A stretch of DNA of 64,000 nt from Geobacter sp. (GTDB lineage: Bacteria > Desulfobacterota > Desulfuromonadia > Geobacterales > DSM-12255), in contig WKKR01000005.1 of the NCBI GenBank assembly GCA_009684525.1, positions 229,198 through 293,197 on the forward strand, given 5' to 3'. The notes beneath the pieces are model-generated. The model saw only the letters and a program-made list of their open reading frames with translations, ran no database searches and was not told the DNA's origin. The first letter of the stretch is position 1; every line of letters starts with the position of its first letter. Shown here in pieces: positions 17,906 to 27,030 of the stretch. The translations under genes were made by a program, and so were the position numbers.

Positions 17906-17939
17906 AAAAAGCCCCGGACCGATGATCCGGGGCTTTTTC
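17906..17939. terminator. Bidirectional terminator
   Basis: AAAAAGCCCCGGA and TCCGGGGCTTTTT form a 13-bp stem between the convergent histidine kinase and DUF3106 genes; A and T tracts suit both directions. Confidence 0.88.
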
Positions 17940-17990
17940 AATGCCATCCTTCCACTATCTCCTGCCGAAAACGGAGCGCAGCCGTTCTTG

Positions 17991-18491
17991 TCAACGAAGG
18001 TTTTTCCGCATGTATTCGCCACGCTGCTGTGGGGGCAGCTCCCGCATCTCGCTCCGGATCCGCTGCCGCTCCTCACGGGAAAGACCCCGCCACTTCTGGC
18101 GCAGTTCTTTACGCTCTTCGGGAGGGAGCGACTTGAACCATTGATAACGCTCCCTGATCCGCTGCTGTTCTTCAGGGGGAAGCTTGCGGAACTCGTCGTA
18201 CCGTTTCTTCAGCTTCTCGCGTTGATCAGGGGGGAGTTCGCGTAATTTCCGGTAGCGCTCACGGGCTTTCTGTCGCTGTTCCGGAGGCATGCTGCGCCAC
18301 TGGTCCGCGTCCCGGCGCAACCGTTCCTGACGCTGGGGCGACAGCCCCTCCCACCGGTCGGCATAGGGTTTGAGCACCTGCTGTTCCTCGCCGGAGAGGC
18401 CGTCCCAGGGGATTTTCCCCGTTTCTGCAGACGCCACGCCGCTCCAGCCGATAAACAGGGCCACGATGACGAACCTGGCAATGCTAGTCAT
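17991..18491 (-). CDS. DUF3106 protein, exported
   Basis: The 166-residue protein has a signal peptide (MTSIARFVIVALFIGWSGVASA) and then a charged, repetitive helical body built on the phrase LPPEERQ/LSPQRQERL, repeated about every 14 residues, as in DUF3106. It is last in the operon sigma factor-DUF3619-DUF3106, an arrangement known in other proteobacteria. It overlaps the DUF3619 gene by 8 bp. The repeated Pro-Glu-Glu pattern recalls periplasmic CpxP-like chaperones, but I cannot assign a function. Confidence 0.8.
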   Translation of the reverse strand: MTSIARFVIVALFIGWSGVASAETGKIPWDGLSGEEQQVLKPYADRWEGLSPQRQERLRRDADQWRSMPPEQRQKARERYRKLRELPPDQREKLKKRYDEFRKLPPEEQQRIRERYQWFKSLPPEERKELRQKWRGLSREERQRIRSEMRELPPQQRGEYMRKNLR

Positions 18492-18852
18492 GCTTCTGCC
18501 CTTTTTCCGCCAGCCAGAGGTAAAAGTCCAGGTCTTCATACATATCCAGGTGATCCTGGGTGCTGACGATCTCCAGATCGTCGCCCGGCAGGGTGGCCGG
18601 CTTCTCCTGGCGACCGGAGAACCAGATGGAGGAAGCGATCACCAGCACTGCCGTCGTCGCCAGCCCTCCTGTCGTGACCCAGCGGGGGATGAAGAAGGAG
18701 GGAAACCACCGCTTCTCCGCAACGCCCACCGCATGCCGGCGCGCATGTGCCAGCCGCGCCAGGACTCCCGGTTCGAGCCGCTCTGCCGCGGCATCCAGCT
18801 CCCGTACCAGACGTTCAGGGATCTTTTCGTTGTCCAATCGCTCTCCACGCAT
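18484..18852 (-). CDS. DUF3619-like membrane protein, probable sigma-factor partner
   Basis: The 122-residue protein has a cytoplasmic N-terminal half, one membrane helix (GGLATTAVLVIASSIWFSG) near residue 75 and an acidic periplasmic tail. This layout and its position directly after an ECF-like sigma gene (overlap TGATG at 18850-18854) suggest an anti-sigma-like role; no zinc anti-sigma motif is visible. The best family guess is DUF3619. Confidence 0.65.
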   Translation of the reverse strand: MRGERLDNEKIPERLVRELDAAAERLEPGVLARLAHARRHAVGVAEKRWFPSFFIPRWVTTGGLATTAVLVIASSIWFSGRQEKPATLPGDDLEIVSTQDHLDMYEDLDFYLWLAEKGQKHD

Positions 18853-19415
18853 CACTGATACTCCTCCAGAACGTTGCGCAGGGCCGTGACGGCCCTAAAG
18901 TAATGGGTCTTGACACTCCCTCCCGAACAGCCCATGGCTGCCGCCGTTTCCGCCACATCCAGTCCTTCCCATGCCCGCAGCAGAAAGGCCTGTTGCTGGC
19001 GAAGCGGCAGTCCGCGAATCGCCTTGTCCAGCTTCACCCCCAGTTCCCGGTTCAACAGGAGCGAGGCAGGTGTTGTCCCGATGGGATCGGCCACCTTCTC
19101 CAGCGGGCATTCCTCCTCCTCGCCATCTTTGGACCCGAAACCGAACCAGATGCGCAGGCGGTTGCGCACCAGGCTGCGCCGGTGCCAGTCGGTGATGCGG
19201 CTCTGCAGGACACGGTGGAAGAGCGGCGGCCACTCATTCTCCGGCTTCTTCGTGTAGCGTCTGACAAAATCGAGCATGGCATCCTGCACGATATCAAGGG
19301 CATCGTCCTGGTTGCCGGTGGCGAGGTACGCCATCCGATAGGCCCGACGCTCCACGTCGGCAAGGAAACGGTTGAGTTCTACGGATGCTGCCAGCGGAAA
19401 CTCCCTGTACGGCAC
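18852..19415 (-). CDS. ECF-type RNA polymerase sigma factor
   Basis: The product of about 187 residues has region 2 (LATGNQDDALDIVQDAMLDFVRRY) and a C-terminal region 4 helix-turn-helix (GLDVAETAAAMGCSGGSVKTHYFRAV). It should direct transcription of a small regulon together with the membrane protein downstream. The start is uncertain: the GTG at 19415 lies just before conserved sequence but has no good ribosome site. A TTATAT box near 19440 could be its -10. The longer frame reaching 19697 shows no conservation. Confidence 0.8.
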   Translation of the reverse strand: MPYREFPLAASVELNRFLADVERRAYRMAYLATGNQDDALDIVQDAMLDFVRRYTKKPENEWPPLFHRVLQSRITDWHRRSLVRNRLRIWFGFGSKDGEEEECPLEKVADPIGTTPASLLLNRELGVKLDKAIRGLPLRQQQAFLLRAWEGLDVAETAAAMGCSGGSVKTHYFRAVTALRNVLEEYQ

Positions 19416-19509
19416 AGAAGGTGATATGGGTGCCGATTGATTAATATAACGCAGCAGGCCCTGTCCGGTTGACAGGCATCTGGAGGGACAATCGGGAAAA
19501 GGGGGAAAA

Positions 19510-19983
19510 TCAGCGGGTAAAGCGTCGCACCAGGTCGCTGCTCTCCGGATAGGCCCTGCAGAGTTCGTCGGCAGTGGGGAGCTCGAAATCGGCAAAATCG
19601 AAGCCGGGAGCCACCAGGCAGGCAACGAAGCTGAAACCGGCCAGGGGGCGGGCCGCCTGAACGACCGCAGCCGGCACCACTGCCAGCGGCTCGCCACCGC
19701 TGCCGACCGGTCCGAGCAGGGTCAGCTGCGGTTCGTCACCCAGCATGACCAGCTCCAGCGGGCCGCCTGCCAGGTGCAGCCACGCCTCCTCGCTCCGGAC
19801 CCGGTGGAATGCGGAGAATTCGCCCGACTCCAGCAGGTAATAGATGGCCGTAAGGGCCACCCGCACGCCGGGATAGCCGTACAGAAGCCCAAGCGAATGG
19901 TTCGAGCGGTGCACCTCGCGGAACCATCCCCCCTCGGGGTGGCGCTCAAGATGATAGGCGGCGATGAGTTGGGCAGCGGTCAC
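19510..19983 (-). CDS. Cupin-fold DUF985 protein
   Basis: The 157-residue protein has the DUF985 hallmarks: AAYHLERHPEGGWFREVHRS at the start, TAIYYLLESGEFSAFHRVRSEEAWLHLAGG in the centre and VACLVAPGFDFADFEL near the end. It is a single-domain cupin of unknown substrate. Its GTG start overlaps the previous stop as GTGA (19983-19980), with GGAG upstream, so it is translated together with the small membrane protein before it. Confidence 0.85.
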   Translation of the reverse strand: MTAAQLIAAYHLERHPEGGWFREVHRSNHSLGLLYGYPGVRVALTAIYYLLESGEFSAFHRVRSEEAWLHLAGGPLELVMLGDEPQLTLLGPVGSGGEPLAVVPAAVVQAARPLAGFSFVACLVAPGFDFADFELPTADELCRAYPESSDLVRRFTR

Positions 19984-20276
19984 GGGGTTCGCTCCGATTC
20001 CTGGTTGGCCGGCTTGCAGTAGATACAACCGCCATACTTCCAGGGACTGAACTCGCCGCAGGCCAGGCAGTGGCGGAAATGGCCGGGAACCTCGGCTAGC
20101 GGCTTCTTGAAATAGAGGACAAAGACGAAGACCGGCAGGATGCTGCTGACGAGCGCCCATGCCAGAGGGTTGCGCGCCCGACGCCGGGCGAAGACCCAGG
20201 AAAGGGCCGCGGCCGTAATCCCCGGAATCCCGAATACGATGATCACGCCGAGAAATGGCTTGATGGATTCCATCAT
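19980..20276 (-). CDS. Small membrane protein with zinc-ribbon-like tail
   Basis: The 98-residue protein has two predicted membrane helices (FLGVIIVFGIPGITAAALSWVF and ALVSSILPVFVFVLYF) and a cytosolic tail with HCLACGEFSPWKYGGCIYC, four cysteines placed like a zinc ribbon. GGAAGG precedes two adjacent ATGs. It is coupled to the cupin gene. I do not know a function. Confidence 0.7.
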   Translation of the reverse strand: MMESIKPFLGVIIVFGIPGITAAALSWVFARRRARNPLAWALVSSILPVFVFVLYFKKPLAEVPGHFRHCLACGEFSPWKYGGCIYCKPANQESERTP

Positions 20277-20306
20277 GTTGTCTGTCCTTCCGGATGATAT
20301 TTCAGT

Positions 20307-21692
<1,386 letters not shown>

Positions 21693-21780
21693 GTCGCCTC
21701 CAGCCGTCCGCATTGCATCCATTGTAGCACACCCCCCTGCCGGCACAATCCCGCAGCAGCGCTGTAGACCCCTTTTTCCT

Positions 21781-21814
21781 TTGACAGCACCTTCAGGTGA
21801 GGTATCATGATACC
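21781..21814 (+). promoter_or_regulatory. Promoter with overlapping palindromic operator candidate
   Basis: TTGACA (21781-21786) and TATCAT (21803-21808) are 16 bp apart. A perfect 14-bp palindrome GGTATCATGATACC (21801-21814) covers the -10 box and the likely start region, a good place for a repressor. The predicted leader before the ATG at 21821 is only a few bases. Confidence 0.55.
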
Positions 21815-21820
21815 GCGATC

Positions 21821-22201
21821 ATGGCCAGACTTTTTCTCTTCCTCATACTCTGCATACTGTCCGGGACAACAGTCGCCCGGGCCGCCGACAGTGCGCGGAA
21901 CTTCGGCGGTGTCGGCATCGACGGCGTACCGTGGGCAGACGGTCAGATCGTGGTCCGCCAACTGGTTGCCGGCGGCCCTGCCCACTTGGCCGGCATCAAG
22001 GCAGGCGACATCATTACCCACATCGACGGCAAACCGACCAAGGGGAGCGTCTTCAAGCAGATGGTGGAATTCCGCCTGCGCGGCCAGGCAGGGACCACGG
22101 TCCAGCTGACCATCCACCGACCCGGCCAGGAAAAACCGCTGCACTTTTCGCTGATCCGCAGAAAGCTGATCGTCGGCGCGGGAAAAACACCTGCCCCCTG
22201 A
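21821..22201 (+). CDS. Exported PDZ-domain protein
   Basis: The 126-residue protein has a signal peptide (MARLFLFLILCILSGTTVARA) and one PDZ domain whose ligand loop reads GVGIDG and whose core includes GGPAHLAGIKAGDIITHIDGKP. It has no protease domain, so it probably acts as a periplasmic peptide- or protein-binding adaptor. The next gene, an exported glutaredoxin-like protein, starts 34 bp later and is probably co-transcribed. No strong ribosome site is visible. Confidence 0.75.
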   Translation: MARLFLFLILCILSGTTVARAADSARNFGGVGIDGVPWADGQIVVRQLVAGGPAHLAGIKAGDIITHIDGKPTKGSVFKQMVEFRLRGQAGTTVQLTIHRPGQEKPLHFSLIRRKLIVGAGKTPAP

Positions 22202-22235
22202 CCGACGGGACCACAGACCAAAAGGAGTATTGCCC

Positions 22236-22619
22236 ATGATCCGGCGCATTCTCATCTGCACCCTGCTGTTCGTCACCGGCCTGACAGCCACGGCAATCGC
22301 CCAGGAACCAGCCGACCAGTCCATCGTCACTCCGCCTGCCAAGGGGGCACAGACATACCCCTCCGTGGTCATCTACACCCTCTCCACCTGCCCGCACTGC
22401 GCGGCAGCCAAGGAGTATCTCCACCAGCACAACATCCCCTTCTCCAACCGCGAAGTGGACACCGACGAAACGCAGATGGCCGAGCTGATGAAGATCTACG
22501 ACGAGATGGGAGTCCCGGAAAAGAAGCGGGGGGTCCCGCTCCTGGTCATTGGCGGCACTATCAGGATGCAGGGGTTCACCCCGGAAAAGTTCGAAAAAGC
22601 GATGCAGGAGGCGAAATAG
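22236..22619 (+). CDS. Exported glutaredoxin-like thiol protein
   Basis: The 127-residue protein has a signal peptide (MIRRILICTLLFVTGLTATAIA) and a thioredoxin-fold glutaredoxin domain with active site STCPHCAAAKEYL and a cis-Pro segment RGVPLLVIGG. Export is unusual for glutaredoxins and suggests a role in periplasmic thiol exchange or metal handling. AAAAGGAG stands before the ATG at 22236. Confidence 0.85.
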   Translation: MIRRILICTLLFVTGLTATAIAQEPADQSIVTPPAKGAQTYPSVVIYTLSTCPHCAAAKEYLHQHNIPFSNREVDTDETQMAELMKIYDEMGVPEKKRGVPLLVIGGTIRMQGFTPEKFEKAMQEAK

Positions 22620-22645
22620 GCCTGTCGCCGGGGGAGGGATAAACG

Positions 22646-22682
22646 AAAAAAAGGGGAGCCGCTGCACGGGCTCCCCTTTTTT
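22646..22682. terminator. Bidirectional terminator
   Basis: An A run, GGGGAGCC, an 8-base loop, GGCTCCCC and a T run lie between the convergent glutaredoxin-like and EamA genes. Confidence 0.85.
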
Positions 22683-22704
22683 CAGGTGTGCGGTTCCACG
22701 GCTT

Positions 22705-23085
22705 TCAGACAGTGCTGCTCTTGGTAATGAGCATCACCCCGACGCAGACCAGGGCAATGCCGGACCAGCGGAGCGGCGACACGTGCTCGCCCAGGTAGAA
22801 CTGAGCCAGAAGCGCCACCAGCACGTAATTGAGGGCCTGCATCGGCAGGGCGACCGACAGGTCTTCCCAGGAGAGCACGGCCAGCCAGAGAAAGAAGAAG
22901 ATTGCCAGCATGGCAGTGCCGATGATCAGCTTCGGCGTGGTGAGCGCCTGGAATGCGACATTGAGGATGCCGCGCAGGTTCATGGCCGAGAGGTCCCCCA
23001 TCTCCTTCATCCCCTTGGCCAGCAGGATATCGCCGACAGTTCCGGCGGTCACCGCCAGGATCATGATCACGAGCGTCTTAAACAT
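22705..23085 (-). CDS. Small EamA/DMT-type transporter
   Basis: The 126-residue membrane protein has about four helices, the size of a half-length drug/metabolite transporter that works as a dimer. It is the third gene of the hpnJ-hpnK operon (8-bp overlap with hpnK, GGAG before ATG), so it may move a hopanoid intermediate or sugar-linked lipid; this is inference from position. Confidence 0.75.
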   Translation of the reverse strand: MFKTLVIMILAVTAGTVGDILLAKGMKEMGDLSAMNLRGILNVAFQALTTPKLIIGTAMLAIFFFLWLAVLSWEDLSVALPMQALNYVLVALLAQFYLGEHVSPLRWSGIALVCVGVMLITKSSTV

Positions 23086-23941
23086 GCTTGGTTTCTCCAC
23101 GATAATTGCGCAGGGCAATGCCCAGTGATTGCAGCTTCTCCTTCACCCGCGGGCTGACCAGTGCTGCCAGCTCCTCTTCGTGACGGTAGTCGGGCATCCA
23201 GTAGCGAAGTTCCTCGTCGGGGTGGCAGCCGGGATGGAAGTAGATCTCCGTCACCCCCTCCTGCAGCAGATCCAGCGCCTTCAGCAGGTATTCCTCGGTC
23301 ATCCGCCCCGAATTCAAAAGCCCCTTCACCTCAACTGCATGCGAGATCCCCAGCCGTCCCAGGGCAGGCCGGCAGCGCTTTGCCAGCCGGTCGAAGATGA
23401 AGGCGTCGGCCGTCTTCCCCAGAAAACGGCGGCGGGCCAGGGAGAGGTCGACCGAAAGCCGCTCCCGCGACAGGCGGAAGCTGGTGATGCCATGCTTCGG
23501 CATCACGTCACTCAGGATATCGAAGACCGTCGGGTGCATATGAATGTTGAGGTGGCCGTCCAGATGGGAGAGCGGCAGCCCGGTCTCGCGAAAGGTCGCG
23601 ATCTGCGCCTCGATCTCCGTGACGAGCTGTTTTTTCAGGGACTTGATGAAGAAATAGCGCATACCGGCATGCACCGGATCGTTGGAAAAACCGCCGGTAT
23701 GGTCAACCAGCGAGGGGAAGCCGGGATGGGACGCCACCGCCCGCCCCTGCACCAGGGTGAGGTGCAGCCCCACCTGCAGGCCGGGGTTCTCCCTGGCCAG
23801 CGCCACGGCCTCGTCAAAGGCCTTGCCACCCACCATCAGCGAGGTGCTGGTAAGGATTCCTTCCTGCCAGGCCCTGATAATAGCACGATTGGCGCCACTG
23901 GAGAGCCCGAAGTCGTCTGCGTTGACAATCAGCTCTTTCAT
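23078..23941 (-). CDS. hpnK: Hopanoid biosynthesis deacetylase HpnK (YdjC-like)
   Basis: The 287-residue YdjC-fold hydrolase shows NADDFGLSSGANRAI at the start, GLHLTLV and SHLDGHLNIHMHPTV in the centre and EIYFHPGCHPDEE near the end, the metal-binding Asp/His positions of the family. HpnK is known to remove the acetyl group from N-acetylglucosaminyl bacteriohopanetetrol. It follows hpnJ with an ATGA overlap, which supports the hopanoid assignment. Confidence 0.88.
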   Translation of the reverse strand: MKELIVNADDFGLSSGANRAIIRAWQEGILTSTSLMVGGKAFDEAVALARENPGLQVGLHLTLVQGRAVASHPGFPSLVDHTGGFSNDPVHAGMRYFFIKSLKKQLVTEIEAQIATFRETGLPLSHLDGHLNIHMHPTVFDILSDVMPKHGITSFRLSRERLSVDLSLARRRFLGKTADAFIFDRLAKRCRPALGRLGISHAVEVKGLLNSGRMTEEYLLKALDLLQEGVTEIYFHPGCHPDEELRYWMPDYRHEEELAALVSPRVKEKLQSLGIALRNYRGETKHV

Positions 23942-25365
23942 TTACACTGCTGCGAGGCTTTCCGCTTCTTCATGTAGTCCAGGTACTGCTTCCCCTCTTT
24001 CAGGAGACGCTTCCGCTCGCCGCTGTCGGTCAGCATCTTCATGACGCTGCGGGCAATGTACTTGGGCCGGAAGTAGAACTTGTTGTAGAACTCCTCCACC
24101 GAATTGAAGATCTCGGCATTGGTGAGGTGGGGGTAGTTGATGACGCAGTTCTGATGCCCGGTCTCGTCGATATAGCTCTCCGAGGCGATCCACCCCTCCT
24201 CCTTGCACAGGTCCCAGAACTCCGTGCCGGGATAGGGGGAGGCGAGCGACGCCTGGATGGAGTTGAGATCGAGTTTCTTGGCGAACTCGATGGTCTGCTG
24301 GATGGTTTCGCGGGTCTCGCCCGGCAGCCCCATGATGAAGGCGCCGTGGATCGAGAGCCCCAGCTTCTTGCAGTCCTTGGTGAACTGGATCGCCTGTTCC
24401 CTGGTGACCCCCTTCTTGATGTTCTTCAGGATCTGCGGATCGCCCGACTCGAAGCCGACCACCACGTGGCGCAGCCCGGCCTCGCGCATGATCTTCAGCG
24501 TCTCGTAGTCGCAATTGGCCCGGGCATTGATGGTCCAGGAGATCCCCAGCGGCTTCAGCTTCTGCGCCACGTTGCGGGCGTGCTCCCGGTTGGCGGTAAA
24601 GGTATCGTCGTCAAAGGAAATCTCCCGCACGCCGGGGATATTGTCGATGATCCACTTCACCTCCTGGTAGACGTTCTCGGCGCTGCGGCAGCGCATGGTC
24701 CGGCCGGAGAAGGTCTGGGGCCAGAGGCAGTAGATGCACTTGGACGGGCAGCCGCGGCTCGAATAGATGGAGACGTAGGGATGGAGGAAATGGGGGATGA
24801 CGTACTCCTCAACCGGAAGATCCCGCTTATAGATGGGAGCAACAAAGGGGAGTGCATCCAGGTCCTGGATCGGCGGGCGGTCCGGGGTATGCACGACCGT
24901 GCCGTTCCGCAGGAAGCTGATGCCGTCGACCTTGTCCCACTCCCGACCTTCGCAGAGCTCCTTGATGGAATAGTCGAACTCGCCGCGGCAGACGATGTCC
25001 ACCGCTCCGGCGGCAAACTTCAGCGACTCCTCCGGCAGCACCGAAACATGCGGCCCGGCAAGGACCGTCACCGTCTCCGGCTTCTGCTCCTTTATCTTGC
25101 GGGCAGTGGCCACATCCAGGGCCAGGGTCGGGGTCGAGGTATACATCAACACCATGTCGAACCCCTTGGCAATCTCCAGGCAGGCGGCCAGGTCGAGGCG
25201 CTGCACCGGCGCGTCGACCACTCTGCTCCCTTCGATCATGCCGGCGGGAAAGCAGAGCCAGGTGGGATACCAGAACGAGGTCACCTCGCGGGATGCCTGA
25301 TAGCGGGCACCCGCGCCACCGTCAAAGTCCTCGAACGTGGGGGGATTCAGGAACAGCGGTTTCAT
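23938..25365 (-). CDS. hpnJ: Hopanoid radical SAM enzyme HpnJ
   Basis: The 475-residue protein has an N-terminal cobalamin-binding-like domain and a radical SAM core with SSRGCPSKCIYCLWPQTF, the CxxxCxxC [4Fe-4S] site, at about residue 200. HpnJ acts on the glucosamine head group of bacteriohopanetetrol to make the cyclitol ether. The ATG at 25365 follows GTAGGAGTAGTT. hpnJ, hpnK and the EamA gene form one minus-strand operon; other hopanoid genes such as squalene-hopene cyclase are not in this window. Confidence 0.88.
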   Translation of the reverse strand: MKPLFLNPPTFEDFDGGAGARYQASREVTSFWYPTWLCFPAGMIEGSRVVDAPVQRLDLAACLEIAKGFDMVLMYTSTPTLALDVATARKIKEQKPETVTVLAGPHVSVLPEESLKFAAGAVDIVCRGEFDYSIKELCEGREWDKVDGISFLRNGTVVHTPDRPPIQDLDALPFVAPIYKRDLPVEEYVIPHFLHPYVSIYSSRGCPSKCIYCLWPQTFSGRTMRCRSAENVYQEVKWIIDNIPGVREISFDDDTFTANREHARNVAQKLKPLGISWTINARANCDYETLKIMREAGLRHVVVGFESGDPQILKNIKKGVTREQAIQFTKDCKKLGLSIHGAFIMGLPGETRETIQQTIEFAKKLDLNSIQASLASPYPGTEFWDLCKEEGWIASESYIDETGHQNCVINYPHLTNAEIFNSVEEFYNKFYFRPKYIARSVMKMLTDSGERKRLLKEGKQYLDYMKKRKASQQCK

Positions 25366-25530
25366 AACTACTCCTACGCAAATGATCTGAAACAGGCAAA
25401 AAATAAACTGTAACATTAGGAGGAGGAGGGGAATTTGTCAAGGCGAATGTGGGTAAACAGGGCAGAGCAGCCGGTCTGACCACGCCCGCCCGGCCAGCCG
25501 GCAGCAGAAACCTGCCCCCGGCCTCGCCAC

Positions 25531-25564
25531 TTGACGCGCCCCAAAGTATGACATATCATCATAC
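25531..25564 (+). promoter_or_regulatory. Promoter and operator of the RHH/MazF pair
   Basis: TTGACG (25531-25536) and TATCAT (25554-25559) are 17 bp apart. An inverted repeat GTATGA-N7-TCATAC (25546-25564) covers the -10 box, the expected place for autoregulation by the antitoxin. Confidence 0.6.
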
Positions 25565-25587
25565 CAGAATCGTAAAGGAGGCTTGTC

Positions 25588-25830
25588 ATGGCAAAAGCGA
25601 AACTGGCAGTCACCATGGACGAACAGACGCTGGCCGAGGTCGACGCACTCGTCAGGCAGCATAAATTCCCCAACCGCAGCCAGGTCATAGAACTGGCGGT
25701 TCGGGAGAAGCTGGACAGGCTGAGCAAGAACCGTCTGGCCGAGCAGTGCGCACTGCTTGATCCGGACTTCGAAGAAGCCCTCGCCGAAGAAGGGATGGGA
25801 GAGGAGATCGACCAGTGGCCCGCATACTGA
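25588..25830 (+). CDS. Ribbon-helix-helix antitoxin (MazE-like)
   Basis: The 80-residue protein has an N-terminal ribbon-helix-helix domain (KLAVTMDEQTLAEVDALV, NRSQVIELAVREKL) and an acidic C-terminal tail (EEALAEEGMGEEIDQWPAY) that should wrap the toxin. It binds its own operator and neutralises the MazF-like product that overlaps it by 16 bp. TAAAGGAGG precedes the ATG. Confidence 0.85.
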   Translation: MAKAKLAVTMDEQTLAEVDALVRQHKFPNRSQVIELAVREKLDRLSKNRLAEQCALLDPDFEEALAEEGMGEEIDQWPAY

Positions 25831-26150
25831 GAGGCGAGATCCGCTGGGCCGACCTGAATCCCACGCGCGGCAGCGAACAGGCCGGCCTGCGGCCGGTGCT
25901 CATCATCAGCCACGACGTCTTCAATGCCCGTTCCGGAACAGTCATCGCCGTGGCCATCACCAGCCAGCCACAGCGGGCAGGGTTCCCTCTCACCCTGGAG
26001 CTCGAATCCTCCGCCCTTCCCAAGCAATCCTGGGTGAAGATCAGCCAGGTCCGCACCCTCTCCGTCGAGCGCATCGGCAGAAAAATCGCAGAGGCCGAGC
26101 CGGAAGAGCTGGCAAAGGTGATCGAAGGACTCAATGAGATTGTAGGGTAA
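25815..26150 (+). CDS. MazF/PemK-type endoribonuclease toxin
   Basis: The 111-residue protein has the MazF beta-barrel signature: RGEIRWADLNPTRGSEQAGLRPVLII at the start, VIAVAITSQ in the centre and SWVKISQVRTLSVERIG containing the conserved Ser-x-Val and Thr region. It should cleave mRNA at short sequences when free of antitoxin. The recognition sequence cannot be predicted. Confidence 0.9.
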   Translation: MARILRGEIRWADLNPTRGSEQAGLRPVLIISHDVFNARSGTVIAVAITSQPQRAGFPLTLELESSALPKQSWVKISQVRTLSVERIGRKIAEAEPEELAKVIEGLNEIVG

Positions 26151-26213
26151 GCGTCCATCTGCATTCGACTTGCACGGGCAGCAACGATCCGCACCCAATA
26201 ATGTATTGCCAAT

Positions 26214-26223
26214 ATGGCGCCAT
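26214..26223. promoter_or_regulatory. Possible operator palindrome before the DUF1778/GNAT pair
   Basis: ATGGCGCCAT is a perfect 10-bp palindrome 28 bp before the antitoxin start codon. A role in autoregulation is inferred from position only. Confidence 0.3.
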
Positions 26224-26250
26224 TTTGCTACCGTTATCACGGAGGTTCAC

Positions 26251-26529
26251 ATGGCAAAAACCATTGCTGAAGAACGGATTCCCGCCCGGATGCCAACAGC
26301 GGTCTACGAAAAGGTCGTCGAAGCGGCCCAGGCGGTAGGTGCCACGCTCAACCAGTTCCTGGTGCAGTCGGCCCTGGAAAAGGCCAATGCCGTTCTGGAA
26401 CAGGAGCGGATTATCAGCCTGTCGTCGGCAGCGGCCAAGACGGTCTTCGACCTCATGGACATCCCGCCTGAACCGGCCGACACCCTGAAAACCGCCATGC
26501 AGCGGCGCAAGGAGCTTTCGTGCCCCTGA
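26251..26529 (+). CDS. DUF1778 antitoxin (TacA-like)
   Basis: The 92-residue protein has the DUF1778 ribbon-helix-helix domain (ERIPARMPTAVYEKVVEAAQ, TLNQFLVQSALEKANAVLEQE) and a C-terminal toxin-binding segment. It neutralises the GNAT toxin downstream and probably represses the operon. CGGAGGTTCAC precedes the ATG at 26251, which fixes the start. Confidence 0.88.
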   Translation: MAKTIAEERIPARMPTAVYEKVVEAAQAVGATLNQFLVQSALEKANAVLEQERIISLSSAAAKTVFDLMDIPPEPADTLKTAMQRRKELSCP

Positions 26530-27011
26530 TCGTCCCCCTTTCCCGCGGGCATGACCGGGCCGGTTTCGATTGCGGCGTGGCCGAACTCAACGCCTTTCTC
26601 AAGGCCACGGCCCGGCAGCACGGCGAGAAGGGGATTTCCCGCACCTTTGTCCTCACCGAAGGGGACGCCAGGATTCTCGGTTTCTTCACGCTGACCCTCT
26701 GCGAAGTCCACGTGGAGAGGCTGCCAGCGGGATATGCCAGAAAATACCCTCAGCACGGCCTGCCCGCGGTGCGCCTCGGCCGGCTTGCCATCTCCCGCCG
26801 GCATCAGGGCAAAGGGTACGGCGAACTGCTCCTTGCGGAAGCAATTCACCGCACCCTGCTGATCGCCGACCAGGCCGGACTGATCGGTCTGTTCGTCGAT
26901 GCCAAGGACGACAAGGCCTGCTCGTTCTATGAACGGTACGGCTTCATCCCCCTCCCCTCGCATCCTCTGCATCTGTTCCTGCCGATTGCGACCCTGCGGG
27001 CAGCCCGCTAG
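26520..27011 (+). CDS. GNAT-family acetyltransferase toxin (TacT-like)
   Basis: The 163-residue protein has the acetyl-CoA binding loop in RRHQGKGYGELLL near residue 100, a preceding strand VRLGRLAI, and a late SFYERYGFIPL with the catalytic tyrosine. Such toxins acetylate aminoacyl-tRNA and stop translation. The GTG start (AAGGAG upstream) overlaps the antitoxin by 10 bp. The CRISPR array begins 20 bp after its stop. Confidence 0.88.
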   Translation: MPLIVPLSRGHDRAGFDCGVAELNAFLKATARQHGEKGISRTFVLTEGDARILGFFTLTLCEVHVERLPAGYARKYPQHGLPAVRLGRLAISRRHQGKGYGELLLAEAIHRTLLIADQAGLIGLFVDAKDDKACSFYERYGFIPLPSHPLHLFLPIATLRAAR

Positions 27012-27030
27012 ACAAACCGACCACACATGA

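Noticed and set aside
19415..19697. N-terminal extension of the sigma factor up to 19697
   Set aside because: The extra 94 residues are low-complexity Pro/Ala/Trp/Ser and overlap the cupin gene antisense frame; conserved sigma sequence begins after 19415.
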